From: Paracoccaceae bacterium
GTDB lineage: Bacteria > Pseudomonadota > Alphaproteobacteria > Rhodobacterales > Rhodobacteraceae
Direction: 5' to 3'
DNA: 6,969 nt
NCBI GenBank assembly: GCA_003535335.1
Contig: DOHJ01000015.1
Location: 1 to 6,969, forward strand
The notes under the pieces: model-generated
Seen by the model: the letters and a program-made list of their open reading frames with translations, nothing else
Databases searched by the model: none
Told to the model about the DNA's origin: nothing
Translations under genes and position numbers: made by a program
Shown here: piece after piece, positions 1 through 6,294 of the stretch
Layout: each line of letters opens with the position of its first letter
Position numbering within the stretch: position 1 is the stretch's first letter

Positions 1-1
1 C

Positions 2-28
2 TTGCCAAGCAAATAGGCCACATATAGG
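2..28 (+). promoter_or_regulatory. Possible sigma-70-type promoter upstream of yajC
   Basis: A TTGCCA at 2-7 and a TATAGG at 23-28, 15 bases apart, resemble -35 and -10 boxes. They lie about 60 bases before the yajC start. The spacer is shorter than the usual 16-18, and the upstream gene is not visible, so transcription could equally come from further upstream. This is a weak motif match only. Confidence 0.25.
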
Positions 29-87
29 GTGCGCGGCAACAAGACCGGCGCTGTGCTGTCTGTGAGATTAAACAAAAGGACGATGAT

Positions 88-417
88 ATGTTTGTAACCC
101 CCGCTTATGCCCAGGATGCCGCCGCCGGAGCAGGTAGTATGATTGGCTCTTTTCTGCCGCTGATCCTGATTTTTGCCATCATGTATTTCCTGCTGATCCG
201 GCCGCAGCAAAAAAAGGTGAAAATGCATCAGGCCATGGTTGCCGCGCTGCGTCGTGGTGATCAGGTGGTTACCCAAGGCGGTTTAATCGGCAAAGTCACC
301 AAAGTTAAAGAGGGCGGACAGGTCGAGGTTGAAATTGCAACGGGTGTGAAAGTGACTGTGATCCAGTCGACAATTGCGCAAGTGATGAACAAGACCGAAC
401 CTGCGAACGACAAGTAA
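88..417 (+). CDS. yajC: Sec translocon accessory subunit YajC
   Basis: YajC is a small inner-membrane protein that associates with SecD and SecF and supports Sec-dependent export. The 109-residue product has the family layout: a short N-terminus, one transmembrane helix at about residues 19-37, the hallmark LLIRPQQKK at 35-43 at the cytoplasmic membrane edge, then a small soluble domain containing GDQVVTQGGLIGKV. The length is normal for YajC. The start is supported by AAAAGGA at 74-80, seven bases upstream; an ATG at 83 is out of frame. secD follows after 36 bases in the usual yajC-secD-secF order, so co-transcription is likely. Family knowledge: YajC is generally dispensable in E. coli. Nothing in this copy is unusual. 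Confidence 0.97.
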   Translation: MFVTPAYAQDAAAGAGSMIGSFLPLILIFAIMYFLLIRPQQKKVKMHQAMVAALRRGDQVVTQGGLIGKVTKVKEGGQVEVEIATGVKVTVIQSTIAQVMNKTEPANDK

Positions 418-453
418 TAAAATTTGTAACCTTCTCTAATTACAGGCAAAAAT

Positions 454-2115
454 ATGCTGCAGATTGAACTATGGAAACGCATTGTCATTTGGGGGCTGTG
501 TGTTATCGGCCTGATTATGGCCTTGCCAAACGGGTTTTACACGCGTGTGGAAATGCACAATGACGCGATTGTAGAAATCGAAAAGCTGGGCAGCACGCCG
601 CAGCGTGAGGCAGATGCCGCGCTTTGGCCAAACTGGATGCCGTCGGGTTTGGTCAATCTGGGGCTTGATTTGCGCGGCGGGGCACATTTGCTGGCCGAGG
701 TTCAGGTTGGCGACGTTTACGAGGCCCGCGTCAAGGGCATGTGGCCGTCGGTACGCGATGTTTTGCGCCCTGAACGCGATGTGGTTGGTGCGGTTCGACG
801 CCTTGAATCCCCCGTGGATGAATTGCGGGTTCGCATTGCCAATCCGCAAGGCATGGGGCGGGCGCTGGAACTGGTGCGGGCGTTGGCCCAACCGGTGACA
901 ACGCTGGCCGGTGTCGGTTCAAAAGACATCGAATTTAGCGCTAGTGGTGATGTGATCACCATGGTTTTATCGGAGGCGGAAAAGCTGGCCAGTGACGAGC
1001 TGACGATTGCCAGATCTCTGGAAATTATCCGCCGGCGTGTGGACGAGGTCGGCACCCGCGAGCCAACGATCCAGCGCCAAGGCACCAACCGGATTTTGGT
1101 TCAGGTTCCCGGTCTTGGATCGGCGCAAGAGTTAAAGGATTTGCTGGGTTCGACCGCCAAGCTGGAATTCAAACCTGTGATTGGCCGCACTGGCGACAAG
1201 GACGCAAATCCGGGCGCGCGCAACGAAGTGTTGCCGGATGCCGAGCAAGACGGGTTATATTACATCGTGGAAGAGCTGCCTGTGGTCACCGGCGAGGATC
1301 TGGTTGATGCGCAACCCGCCTTTGACCAAAATGGCCGTCCTGCGGTAAATTTCCGCTTTAATCCGGCTGGTGGGCGCAAATTTGGCGATTATACGGCCCA
1401 AAATATCGGCTCGCCGTTTGCGATTATTCTGGATGACGAGGTGATTTCGGCCCCGATAATCCAGAGCCACATTTCAGGTGGTTCCGGCATTATCACAGGG
1501 GATTTTACGGTCGAGCAATCGACCAAGCTGGCCGTGTTGCTGCGGGCTGGTGCCTTGCCTGCCAAAATGGTGTTTCTGGAAGAACGCACCATTGGCCCCG
1601 AGCTGGGTCAGGACAGCATTGATGCCGGTAAAATTGCCGCAATTATTGCTGCGATCGGTGTGCTGGTGTTCATGGTGCTGTCTTACGGATTGTTCGGCCT
1701 GTTTGCCAATATCGCGCTGATTGTCAATGTCGGGCTGATTTTTGGTCTGCTGTCGATGATCGGTGCAACCTTGACCCTGCCGGGGATTGCCGGGATTGTG
1801 TTGACCGTGGGCATGGCGGTGGATGCCAATGTGCTGGTTTTTGAGCGGATTCGCGAGGAAATCAAGGCCGGACGTGGCCCCGCCCGCGCCATTGAACTGG
1901 GTTATGAAAAAGCGCTGAGCGCAATTTTGGACGCAAATATCACCACGTTTATCACGGCTGTGATCCTGTTTGTGATGGGCTCTGGTCCGGTGCGCGGCTT
2001 TGCGATTACGCTGGGACTGGGGATTATCACCTCGGTATTCACGGCGATTTTTGTCACCCGTTTGTTGCTTGTTATCTGGTTTGAACGCCGCCGGCCAAAA
2101 GAAATAGAGGTATAG
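454..2115 (+). CDS. secD: Protein translocase subunit SecD
   Basis: SecD pairs with SecF in an RND-type membrane complex that uses the proton gradient to pull exported proteins through SecYEG from the periplasmic side. The 553-residue protein has a first transmembrane helix at about 9-24, then the large periplasmic region. That region includes the D1 motif LGLDLRGGAHLL (69-80) and a conserved EVGTREPTIQRQG stretch (198-210). Five further helices lie between about 390 and 545. TVGMAVDANVLVFERIREE (451-469) and GPVRGFAITLGLGI (511-524) are typical SecD membrane-domain motifs, and Asp457 is in the position expected for proton relay. The length is in the usual range. The ribosome site is weak (AGG at 444-446). 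The stop is only four bases before secF. The gene is intact. Confidence 0.98.
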   Translation: MLQIELWKRIVIWGLCVIGLIMALPNGFYTRVEMHNDAIVEIEKLGSTPQREADAALWPNWMPSGLVNLGLDLRGGAHLLAEVQVGDVYEARVKGMWPSVRDVLRPERDVVGAVRRLESPVDELRVRIANPQGMGRALELVRALAQPVTTLAGVGSKDIEFSASGDVITMVLSEAEKLASDELTIARSLEIIRRRVDEVGTREPTIQRQGTNRILVQVPGLGSAQELKDLLGSTAKLEFKPVIGRTGDKDANPGARNEVLPDAEQDGLYYIVEELPVVTGEDLVDAQPAFDQNGRPAVNFRFNPAGGRKFGDYTAQNIGSPFAIILDDEVISAPIIQSHISGGSGIITGDFTVEQSTKLAVLLRAGALPAKMVFLEERTIGPELGQDSIDAGKIAAIIAAIGVLVFMVLSYGLFGLFANIALIVNVGLIFGLLSMIGATLTLPGIAGIVLTVGMAVDANVLVFERIREEIKAGRGPARAIELGYEKALSAILDANITTFITAVILFVMGSGPVRGFAITLGLGIITSVFTAIFVTRLLLVIWFERRRPKEIEV

Positions 2116-2119
2116 GACC

Positions 2120-3091
2120 ATGAGATTACGACTTGTCCCCCAAGATACAAAATGGGATTTTTTCAAAACCTCGACCTCGACCTTGACCTTTGGTTTGTCA
2201 TTGCTGGCGATGGTTGCGTCAATCGTGCTGTTTTTCACCATGGGATTAAACTATGGCATTGATTTCAAGGGCGGCACCACGATCCGCACGGATTCGGCGG
2301 TAGCGGTGGATGTTTCGGCCTACCGCGATGCAATTACGCCGCTGGGTTTGGGCGATGTTTCAATCACCGAGGTGTTCGATCTGACCAAGCCCGATTTGCA
2401 CGTGACCCAAATCAGGATCGAAGCCCAGGATGGCGATGAATCTGTCACCTCGGCCACAATCGTTAAAATCAAAAATGCGCTGCAAGCTTACGAGCCTTCG
2501 ATTGTTTTTGCTGCGGTTGAATCCGTTGGCCCAAAGGTTTCGGGTGAATTGATCCAGACCGCAATCTGGGCCGTGGTTCTGGCGATTGCGGCGGTGCTGT
2601 TTTATATCTGGCTGCGCTTTGAATGGCAGTTTTCTGTCGGGGCGGTGGCGGCATTGGTGCATGATGTGGTGCTGACAATCGGAATTTTCAGCCTTGTACA
2701 GATTAAATTTGATCTGGCAATTATTGCCGCCCTGCTGACAATCGTGGGCTATTCTTTGAACGATACTGTGGTGGTGTTTGACCGGGTTCGGGAAAACCTG
2801 CGTAAATTCAAACAGATGTCGCTAAAGGATGTTCTGAACGGCTCGATCAATGAAACCCTTAGCCGTACGGTGATGACATCGGTGACCACGCTGATTGCGC
2901 TAATTGCGCTGTTTGTACTGGGTGGCGATGTGATCCGCGGCTTTGTTTTTGCGATGATCTGGGGTGTTATTGTCGGGACTTACAGCTCGGTATTTGTGGC
3001 CTCGGCTATTTTGTTGCGCTTTGGGGTGAAACGCGACTGGTCGAAAAAAGATCCAAGCACGGGTGGCCAGTACACCAACATCGACGCCTAA
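2120..3091 (+). CDS. secF: Protein translocase subunit SecF
   Basis: SecF is the partner of SecD in the proton-driven export complex of the inner membrane. The 323-residue product has a first helix at about 22-41, followed by the SecF motif LNYGIDFKGGT (43-53) and a periplasmic domain. ESVGPKVSGEL (134-144) marks the return to the membrane, and five helices follow. Conserved membrane motifs are ALVHDVVLTIGIF (178-190), TIVGYSLNDTVVVFDRVREN (207-226), LSRTVMTSVTTLIALI (247-262) and GTYSSVFVA (286-294). The length is typical. The start is four bases after the secD stop, with AGAGG at 2106-2110 inside the end of secD as the likely ribosome site, so translation is probably coupled. The C-terminal tail after about 303 is hydrophilic. 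The gene appears complete. Confidence 0.98.
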   Translation: MRLRLVPQDTKWDFFKTSTSTLTFGLSLLAMVASIVLFFTMGLNYGIDFKGGTTIRTDSAVAVDVSAYRDAITPLGLGDVSITEVFDLTKPDLHVTQIRIEAQDGDESVTSATIVKIKNALQAYEPSIVFAAVESVGPKVSGELIQTAIWAVVLAIAAVLFYIWLRFEWQFSVGAVAALVHDVVLTIGIFSLVQIKFDLAIIAALLTIVGYSLNDTVVVFDRVRENLRKFKQMSLKDVLNGSINETLSRTVMTSVTTLIALIALFVLGGDVIRGFVFAMIWGVIVGTYSSVFVASAILLRFGVKRDWSKKDPSTGGQYTNIDA

Positions 3092-3134
3092 AGCAATTCA
3101 GCTTGACTTTGAAACGCTATAGATAATGCAGTCT

Positions 3135-3160
3135 GGCCCGACCATTTTATGGACCGGGCT
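3135..3160 (+). terminator. GC-rich hairpin between secF and ccmA, possible weak terminator or attenuator
   Basis: GCCCG (3136-3140) pairs with CGGGC (3155-3159), extendable by a G-U pair. Inside it, CCAT pairs with ATGG around a three-base loop, separated by a small internal loop. Only three T residues follow (3160-3162), so strong intrinsic termination is doubtful. It lies in the gap between the sec and ccm gene groups, where it could reduce read-through or be an mRNA processing site. The function is inferred from position and shape alone. Confidence 0.3.
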
Positions 3161-3202
3161 TTACCGCTTTTCCTGCGCGGTCTGTTGGGATATGCGGGTG
3201 AT

Positions 3203-3820
3203 ATGGAATTAATGAATGTTCGAAATCTGGCCTGCACCCGTGGCGGTGCCGCGGTTCTTGAGGGGGTGAATTTCACCCTGTCGGCCGGTCAAGTGTTGCT
3301 GTTGCGCGGGCCAAACGGCATTGGTAAAACCACATTGCTGCGCACATTGGCCGGATTGCAGCCCGCAATTGAAGGCGCGATCGAAACAGAGCCTGATACG
3401 ATCACCTACGGTGCCCATGCAGACGGGTTGAAATCGACCCTGACAGTGGCCGAGAACCTTGAATTTTGGGCGCAGGTTTACGGAATGCGCGATATTAATC
3501 CGGCATTGGATGCATTTAATCTGCAAAATTTAAAAACCCGCGATGCGCATAATCTGTCGGCAGGTCAAAAGCGCCGTCTTGGGTTGGCGCGGTTGTTGGT
3601 AACGGGTCGCAAAATCTGGGCGCTGGATGAGCCGACAGTTTCGCTGGATATGGCCAGTGTTGAATTGTTTGCCGATGCAGTGCGTGCCCATTGCAAGGCC
3701 GGCGGGGCAGCGTTAATTGCCACACATATTGATTTGGGCATTGCGGCCGATCTGCTGGATTTGACCGCAAACAAGGCAAAACCGCGCGATCTGGCCGGCT
3801 TTGACGAGGCTTTTGAATGA
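3203..3820 (+). CDS. ccmA: Cytochrome c biogenesis ABC transporter ATP-binding protein CcmA
   Basis: CcmA is the cytoplasmic ATPase of the CcmABCD complex; ATP hydrolysis drives release of haem-loaded CcmE from CcmC/CcmD (family knowledge). From the chosen start the product has 205 residues, the usual size. It shows all ABC motifs: Walker [10 protein letters not shown] (36-44), signature LSAGQKRRL (118-126), Walker B KIWALDEP (137-144), D-loop SLD (147-149) and switch His175. The frame is open upstream to an ATG at 3149, but those 18 extra residues would run across the hairpin at 3135-3160 and do not look like a CcmA N-terminus, so 3203 is preferred; ATG 3212 is an alternative. The ribosome site is poor. 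The stop overlaps the ccmB start (ATGA). From memory, the order matches helA of Rhodobacter. Confidence 0.96.
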   Translation: MELMNVRNLACTRGGAAVLEGVNFTLSAGQVLLLRGPNGIGKTTLLRTLAGLQPAIEGAIETEPDTITYGAHADGLKSTLTVAENLEFWAQVYGMRDINPALDAFNLQNLKTRDAHNLSAGQKRRLGLARLLVTGRKIWALDEPTVSLDMASVELFADAVRAHCKAGGAALIATHIDLGIAADLLDLTANKAKPRDLAGFDEAFE

Positions 3821-4473
3821 TCGCGATATTGATCAGGGATATGCGTCTGGCGATGCGGGCAGGGGGCGGATTTGGCCTTGGCCTGGCGTTTTTTCTGATT
3901 GTCGTGGTGCTGGTGCCTTTCGGAGTTGGTCCGCAAAGCGCAATCTTGGCGGAAATTGCACCGGGTATCCTTTGGGTCGGGGCTTTGCTGGCCTGCCTGT
4001 TGTCGCTGGACCGGATTTTTGCGCTGGATTTTGAAGATGGATCGCTGGATTTACTGGCGACCGCGCCGATCCCGTTGGAGGGCGTCGTGGCGATGAAGGC
4101 ACTTGCCCATTGGCTAACCACAGGATTGCCGCTGACCATTGCGGCGCCGTTTCTGGCCGTGCTGTTGCACATGCCCCAAAACGGGTTCGTCTGGTTGGTA
4201 ATCACACTGGCAACCGGCACGCCGGCGCTATCGTTTATCGGCACGTTTGGCGCGGCCCTTACGGTCGGCTTGAAACGCGGCGGGTTGTTGCTTTCACTGC
4301 TGGTGTTGCCGCTTTATGTGCCAACCCTGATCTTCGGGGCCGAGGCATTGCACCGTGGCATGGCGGGGCTTGACGCCACAACGCCACTGCTGATGCTGGC
4401 CGGAATTACGACTGGCGTTATTGCGTTGTTGCCCTTTGTTGCCGCAGCGACAATTCGGATAAATTTGCGTTGA
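3817..4473 (+). CDS. ccmB: Haem exporter membrane protein CcmB
   Basis: CcmB is the integral membrane partner of CcmA in the System I cytochrome c maturation complex. The 218-residue product has about six transmembrane segments (roughly 22-37, 49-66, 94-118, 124-150, 156-175 and 191-212). It also has family-typical stretches: FEDGSLDLL (72-80), GLPL (103-106) and [11 protein letters not shown] (164-174). Its length is normal. The start ATG overlaps the ccmA stop in an ATGA arrangement, indicating translational coupling and balanced production of ATPase and permease. It ends 63 bases before ccmC. Despite the historical name, direct haem export by CcmAB is not established; the accepted role is ATP-driven release of holo-CcmE. 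The gene is intact. Confidence 0.96.
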   Translation: MIAILIRDMRLAMRAGGGFGLGLAFFLIVVVLVPFGVGPQSAILAEIAPGILWVGALLACLLSLDRIFALDFEDGSLDLLATAPIPLEGVVAMKALAHWLTTGLPLTIAAPFLAVLLHMPQNGFVWLVITLATGTPALSFIGTFGAALTVGLKRGGLLLSLLVLPLYVPTLIFGAEALHRGMAGLDATTPLLMLAGITTGVIALLPFVAAATIRINLR

Positions 4474-4480
4474 ACTTGGC

Positions 4481-4509
4481 TTGAATTTGCTTGCCGATAA
4501 GCGCATAAG
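4481..4509 (+). promoter_or_regulatory. Possible internal promoter before ccmC
   Basis: TTGAAT (4481-4486) and CATAAG (4504-4509) are separated by 17 bases, each matching four of the six consensus positions of the sigma-70 boxes. They lie in the 63-base ccmB-ccmC gap, the only sizeable break within the ccm genes. The likely ribosome site AGGG (4526-4529) and the ccmC start follow. The boxes overlap an imperfect tandem repeat (TTGAACTTGGC then TTGAATTTGC at 4470-4490). Motif resemblance only. Confidence 0.22.
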
Positions 4510-4536
4510 ATTGGGAAATTCGGTTAGGGTTTAAGA

Positions 4537-5265
4537 ATGTCTCTTTGGGAATACGCCAATCCACGGAAATTTATGCAAACTTCAGGTGCCGTGTTGCCGT
4601 GGTTTGCGGTTCTTTCAATTATTTTCCTGAGCACAGGCATGATCTGGGGCTTTTCCTTTACCCCCGAAGCTGAAAACTTTGGCTCCTCCGTCAAAATTAT
4701 GTATGTGCATGTGCCGGCTGCCTTGATGGCCATTAATATTTGGGTGATGATGTTGGTAACATCGTTGGTCTGGCTGGTGCGTCGCCACCATGTTTCGGTG
4801 CTGGCGGCCCGTGCAGCAGCCCCGATCGGTCTGGTTATGACGCTGATTGCGCTGTTTACCGGGGCAATCTGGGGGCAGCCGATGTGGGGCACCTATTGGG
4901 CGTGGGATCCGCGCCTGACAGCGTTTCTGATTTTGCTGATGTTTTATCTGGGTTATATTGCGCTTTGGCAAGCGATAGATGATCCTGAAACGGTTGCTGA
5001 TTTGACATCGGTTTTATGCATGGTCGGGTCGGTCTTTGCACTGCTCAGCCGTTATGCGGTGAATTTCTGGAATCAGGGCCTGCATCAGGGCGCATCCCTG
5101 TCGCTGGACAAAGAAGAACATGTGGCAGACGTATACTATTGGCCGTTGCTGATTTCGATGGCCGGGTTTGTTTTGCTGTTTATCACGCTGGTTCTGATCC
5201 GGACCCGCACAGAAATAAGGGCGCGTCGTCTGGCGGCCCTGATGGCACGGGAGCGAAATCAATGA
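4537..5265 (+). CDS. ccmC: Haem-handling membrane protein CcmC
   Basis: CcmC binds haem at the periplasmic face of the inner membrane and attaches it to the haem chaperone CcmE; it belongs to the haem-handling protein family with CcmF and CcsBA. The 242-residue protein has about six transmembrane helices and the tryptophan-rich WWD signature at 112-128 (WGQPMWGTYWAWDPRLT). The two flanking histidines expected to ligate haem are present: His58 in YVHVP and His183 in GLHQG. The length is normal. The start is supported by AGGG at 4526-4529, seven bases upstream. The TGA stop overlaps the ccmD start, linking it to ccmD and ccmG. The C-terminal tail is basic (RTRTEIRARRLAALMARER), consistent with a cytoplasmic end. 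All key residues are present. Confidence 0.98.
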   Translation: MSLWEYANPRKFMQTSGAVLPWFAVLSIIFLSTGMIWGFSFTPEAENFGSSVKIMYVHVPAALMAINIWVMMLVTSLVWLVRRHHVSVLAARAAAPIGLVMTLIALFTGAIWGQPMWGTYWAWDPRLTAFLILLMFYLGYIALWQAIDDPETVADLTSVLCMVGSVFALLSRYAVNFWNQGLHQGASLSLDKEEHVADVYYWPLLISMAGFVLLFITLVLIRTRTEIRARRLAALMARERNQ

Positions 5266-5423
5266 TGCCTGATCTGGGTAAATACCACTCCGAGGTTCTT
5301 GCCTCTTACGCGGTCACGTTTGGGTTGCTGCTTATATTGCTGGTTCTTAGTCTGCTGCGCTCGCGGCGTGTTGTACGCAATTTGGCCGAGGTTGGAGCAC
5401 GGCAAAAGAAAAAACATGACTGA
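5262..5423 (+). CDS. ccmD: Haem exporter accessory protein CcmD
   Basis: CcmD is a small single-pass membrane protein that associates with CcmC and CcmE and is needed for release of holo-CcmE. The 53-residue product begins MMPDLGKYHSEVLASY. It has one transmembrane helix at about 16-32 and a strongly basic cytoplasmic tail starting LRSRRVVRNL and ending QKKKHD, exactly the CcmD plan. The start ATG at 5262 overlaps the ccmC TGA stop; a second ATG at 5265 is possible and would remove one residue. The frame is open far upstream, but that extension lies wholly inside ccmC and is spurious. The gene overlaps ccmG by eight bases. From memory, this position corresponds to the small orf52/helD gene in R. 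capsulatus. Identity rests on position, size and topology, since CcmD sequences are poorly conserved. Confidence 0.92.
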   Translation: MMPDLGKYHSEVLASYAVTFGLLLILLVLSLLRSRRVVRNLAEVGARQKKKHD

Positions 5424-5964
5424 GCCGCGCAAATTCAGCCTGCTGGGTTTTTTGCCAATCGCGATTTTTGCCGTGCTGATAGCGGCATTTTTCTTGCCCG
5501 GTTTGTGGCGCGATGATCCGAATGATATTCCCTCGACCCGCATCGGCAGTCCTGCACCGGCCTTGTTTGTCAGCCCCGAGCAGAATGCAGCAGGTGCTTT
5601 TAACGACGAAACCCTGCGCCAACCCGGTGTGAAACTGGTTAACTTCTGGGCATCGTGGTGCCCGCCATGTCGCACGGAGCATCCGTTTTTGCTGCAATTG
5701 GCCGAGGGCGGCTTGCCGATATATGGGGTCAATTACAAAGACACGCCGAAAAAGGTGGCTTTATTCCTAGAGGCGCTGGGAAATCCGTTTACCGCACAGC
5801 TGATTGACCCAAAAGGGCGTAACGGCATTGAATGGGGCGTGCTGGCCATGCCGGAAAGCTATTTGATTGATAGCAACGGGGTGATTGTTTTGCATTTTCG
5901 CGGGCCTATTGATCAAAAAATCATCGATACACTCATCAAGCCGGCGATCGATTCTGCCGACTAA
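5416..5964 (+). CDS. ccmG: Thiol:disulfide interchange protein CcmG (DsbE family)
   Basis: CcmG is a membrane-anchored periplasmic thioredoxin-like protein that reduces the apocytochrome c CXXCH cysteines, directly or through CcmH, before haem attachment. The 182-residue product starts MTEPRKFSLLGF and has an N-terminal anchor helix at about 9-30. The thioredoxin fold follows, with active site WCPPC (Cys82, Cys85). Other family features are GVNYKD (104-109) and the cis-proline loop at Pro146. That loop reads GVLAMPESYLID rather than the common GVYGxPETFLID, a modest variation. The frame is open back to 5299, but those 39 residues overlap ccmD and are unlikely; the chosen ATG gives the normal length. 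It overlaps ccmD by eight bases and is the last ccm gene here. It corresponds to helX of R. capsulatus. Confidence 0.96.
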   Translation: MTEPRKFSLLGFLPIAIFAVLIAAFFLPGLWRDDPNDIPSTRIGSPAPALFVSPEQNAAGAFNDETLRQPGVKLVNFWASWCPPCRTEHPFLLQLAEGGLPIYGVNYKDTPKKVALFLEALGNPFTAQLIDPKGRNGIEWGVLAMPESYLIDSNGVIVLHFRGPIDQKIIDTLIKPAIDSAD

Positions 5965-5977
5965 AGGTTAGAGAATC
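5950..5977. terminator. Weak inverted repeat at the 3' end of ccmG
   Basis: GATTCT (5950-5955) pairs with AGAATC (5972-5977), and CTAA (5961-5964) pairs with TTAG (5968-5971) around an AGG loop. This gives ten pairs with a five-base bulge, and it spans the ccmG stop codon. A second short dyad, TCTGT-TT-ACAGA, follows at 5976-5987. No T-tract is present and the stem is AT-rich, so intrinsic termination is uncertain. The site sits between ccmG and a possible convergent small gene and could serve both strands. Confidence 0.2.
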
Positions 5978-5996
5978 TGTTTACAGAGCATTGTGT

Positions 5997-6110
5997 TTAG
6001 CTGCCGGAAAATAGCACAACCGCCAATAATACCAATACCATAGCTTCGGCCAAGGGGGCCGGAATGCTAAACCGTTTGTGGCGTTTTTGTGGCACAGTTA
6101 AGTCGATCAT
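5997..6110 (-). CDS. Possible small single-pass membrane protein, unrecognised
   Basis: A minus-strand reading frame of 37 codons plus TAA starts at ATG 6110-6108. The product begins MIDLTVPQKRHKRFSIPAP, with a basic cluster KRHKR at 9-13. It ends in an uninterrupted hydrophobic segment, AMVLVLLAVVLF at 23-34, followed by SGS. That layout fits a small membrane protein with a cytoplasmic basic N-terminus. A second in-frame ATG at 6122-6120 would add four residues. Neither start has a clear Shine-Dalgarno sequence, and I see no convincing promoter. It would converge with ccmG, leaving a 32-base gap with dyads. The frame is short enough to occur by chance; the charge-then-hydrophobic pattern is the main reason to list it. 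I do not recognise the family and assign no function. Confidence 0.4.
   Translation of the reverse strand: MIDLTVPQKRHKRFSIPAPLAEAMVLVLLAVVLFSGS
6041..6069. repeat. Imperfect inverted repeat inside the small minus-strand ORF
   Basis: TAGC-TTC-GGCC (6041-6051) faces GGCC-GGAA-TGCTA (6057-6069) around the loop AAGGG. The arms match except for two single-base bulges in the right arm. There is no T-tract on either side. It could be an RNA hairpin, a protein-binding site, or simply a consequence of the codons there. Confidence 0.4.
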
Positions 6111-6227
6111 GACAGAATTCATAGCGGACAAAGGTTAATAATAAAAGTCGGCTTTGGCCAATTTGCTGTTTGTAAGCGGAAACAGACTGTTTCGAAATGA
6201 TTTTTGGCAGCTTTGGCAATAAACCTA

Positions 6228-6257
6228 TTGTCATTGACTGCCAAAGCGCTGTAGAAG
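6228..6257 (+). promoter_or_regulatory. Possible promoter for tRNA-Leu
   Basis: TTGTCA (6228-6233, five of six matches to the -35 consensus) and TAGAAG (6252-6257, four of six to the -10 consensus) are 18 bases apart. Transcription would begin about 30 bases before the tRNA, leaving a 5' leader with a hairpin to be removed by RNase P. An overlapping TTGACT at 6234-6239 has no matching -10 box at normal spacing. Motif resemblance only. Confidence 0.3.
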
Positions 6258-6264
6258 TCGCGGA

Positions 6265-6287
6265 CTTTGTTGGGCAAGCCCAGAAAG
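6265..6287 (+). other. Hairpin in the presumed tRNA leader
   Basis: CTTT (6265-6268) pairs with AAAG (6284-6287), and TTGGG (6270-6274) pairs with CCCAG (6279-6283, one G-U pair), around the loop CAAG with a single bulged G at 6269. The stem ends seven bases before the mature tRNA 5' end. It could be a processing or folding element, or part of the repeat-rich DNA upstream. There is no T-tract after it, so it is not a terminator. Confidence 0.4.
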
Positions 6288-6294
6288 TAAATGT

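Larger units (their letters stand above)
6123..6294. other. Intergenic stretch with short CTTTGGC-type repeats, no convincing gene
   Basis: This AT-richer stretch carries GCTTTGGC twice (6151-6158 and 6210-6217) and the related TTTTTGGCAG at 6201-6210. It also has the exact inverse TGCCAAAGC at 6239-6247, forming a 9-base inverted repeat with GCTTTGGCA (6210-6218) across a 20-base spacer. GCGGAC occurs near both ends (6124-6129 and 6260-6265), followed by AAAG in one case and TTTG in the other. An 80-codon minus-strand frame covering 6119-6361 runs antisense through the tRNA and does not look like a gene. The stretch also holds possible tRNA promoter elements. Its origin is unknown; it may be a decayed interspersed repeat. 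Confidence 0.45.

Noticed and set aside
1474..2241. A 255-codon minus-strand open frame across the end of secD and start of secF
   Set aside because: It lies antisense to strongly conserved SecD/SecF coding sequence. Its translation is low-complexity, rich in Q, N, H and R, with no recognisable domain, typical of a shadow frame.
3103..3127. TTGACT with a GATAAT downstream, resembling a promoter for ccmA
   Set aside because: The spacing is only 13 bases, too short for a sigma-70 promoter, and boxes at 15-17 base spacing are poor matches.
3149..3202. Eighteen-residue N-terminal extension of CcmA from ATG 3149
   Set aside because: It starts inside a hairpin, has no ribosome site, and would extend beyond the normal CcmA N-terminus; ATG 3203 gives the usual length.
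3516..4244. A 242-codon minus-strand open frame across ccmA and ccmB
   Set aside because: It is antisense to two clear Ccm genes whose motifs are intact, and its composition (rich in P, S, R and T) does not resemble a real protein.
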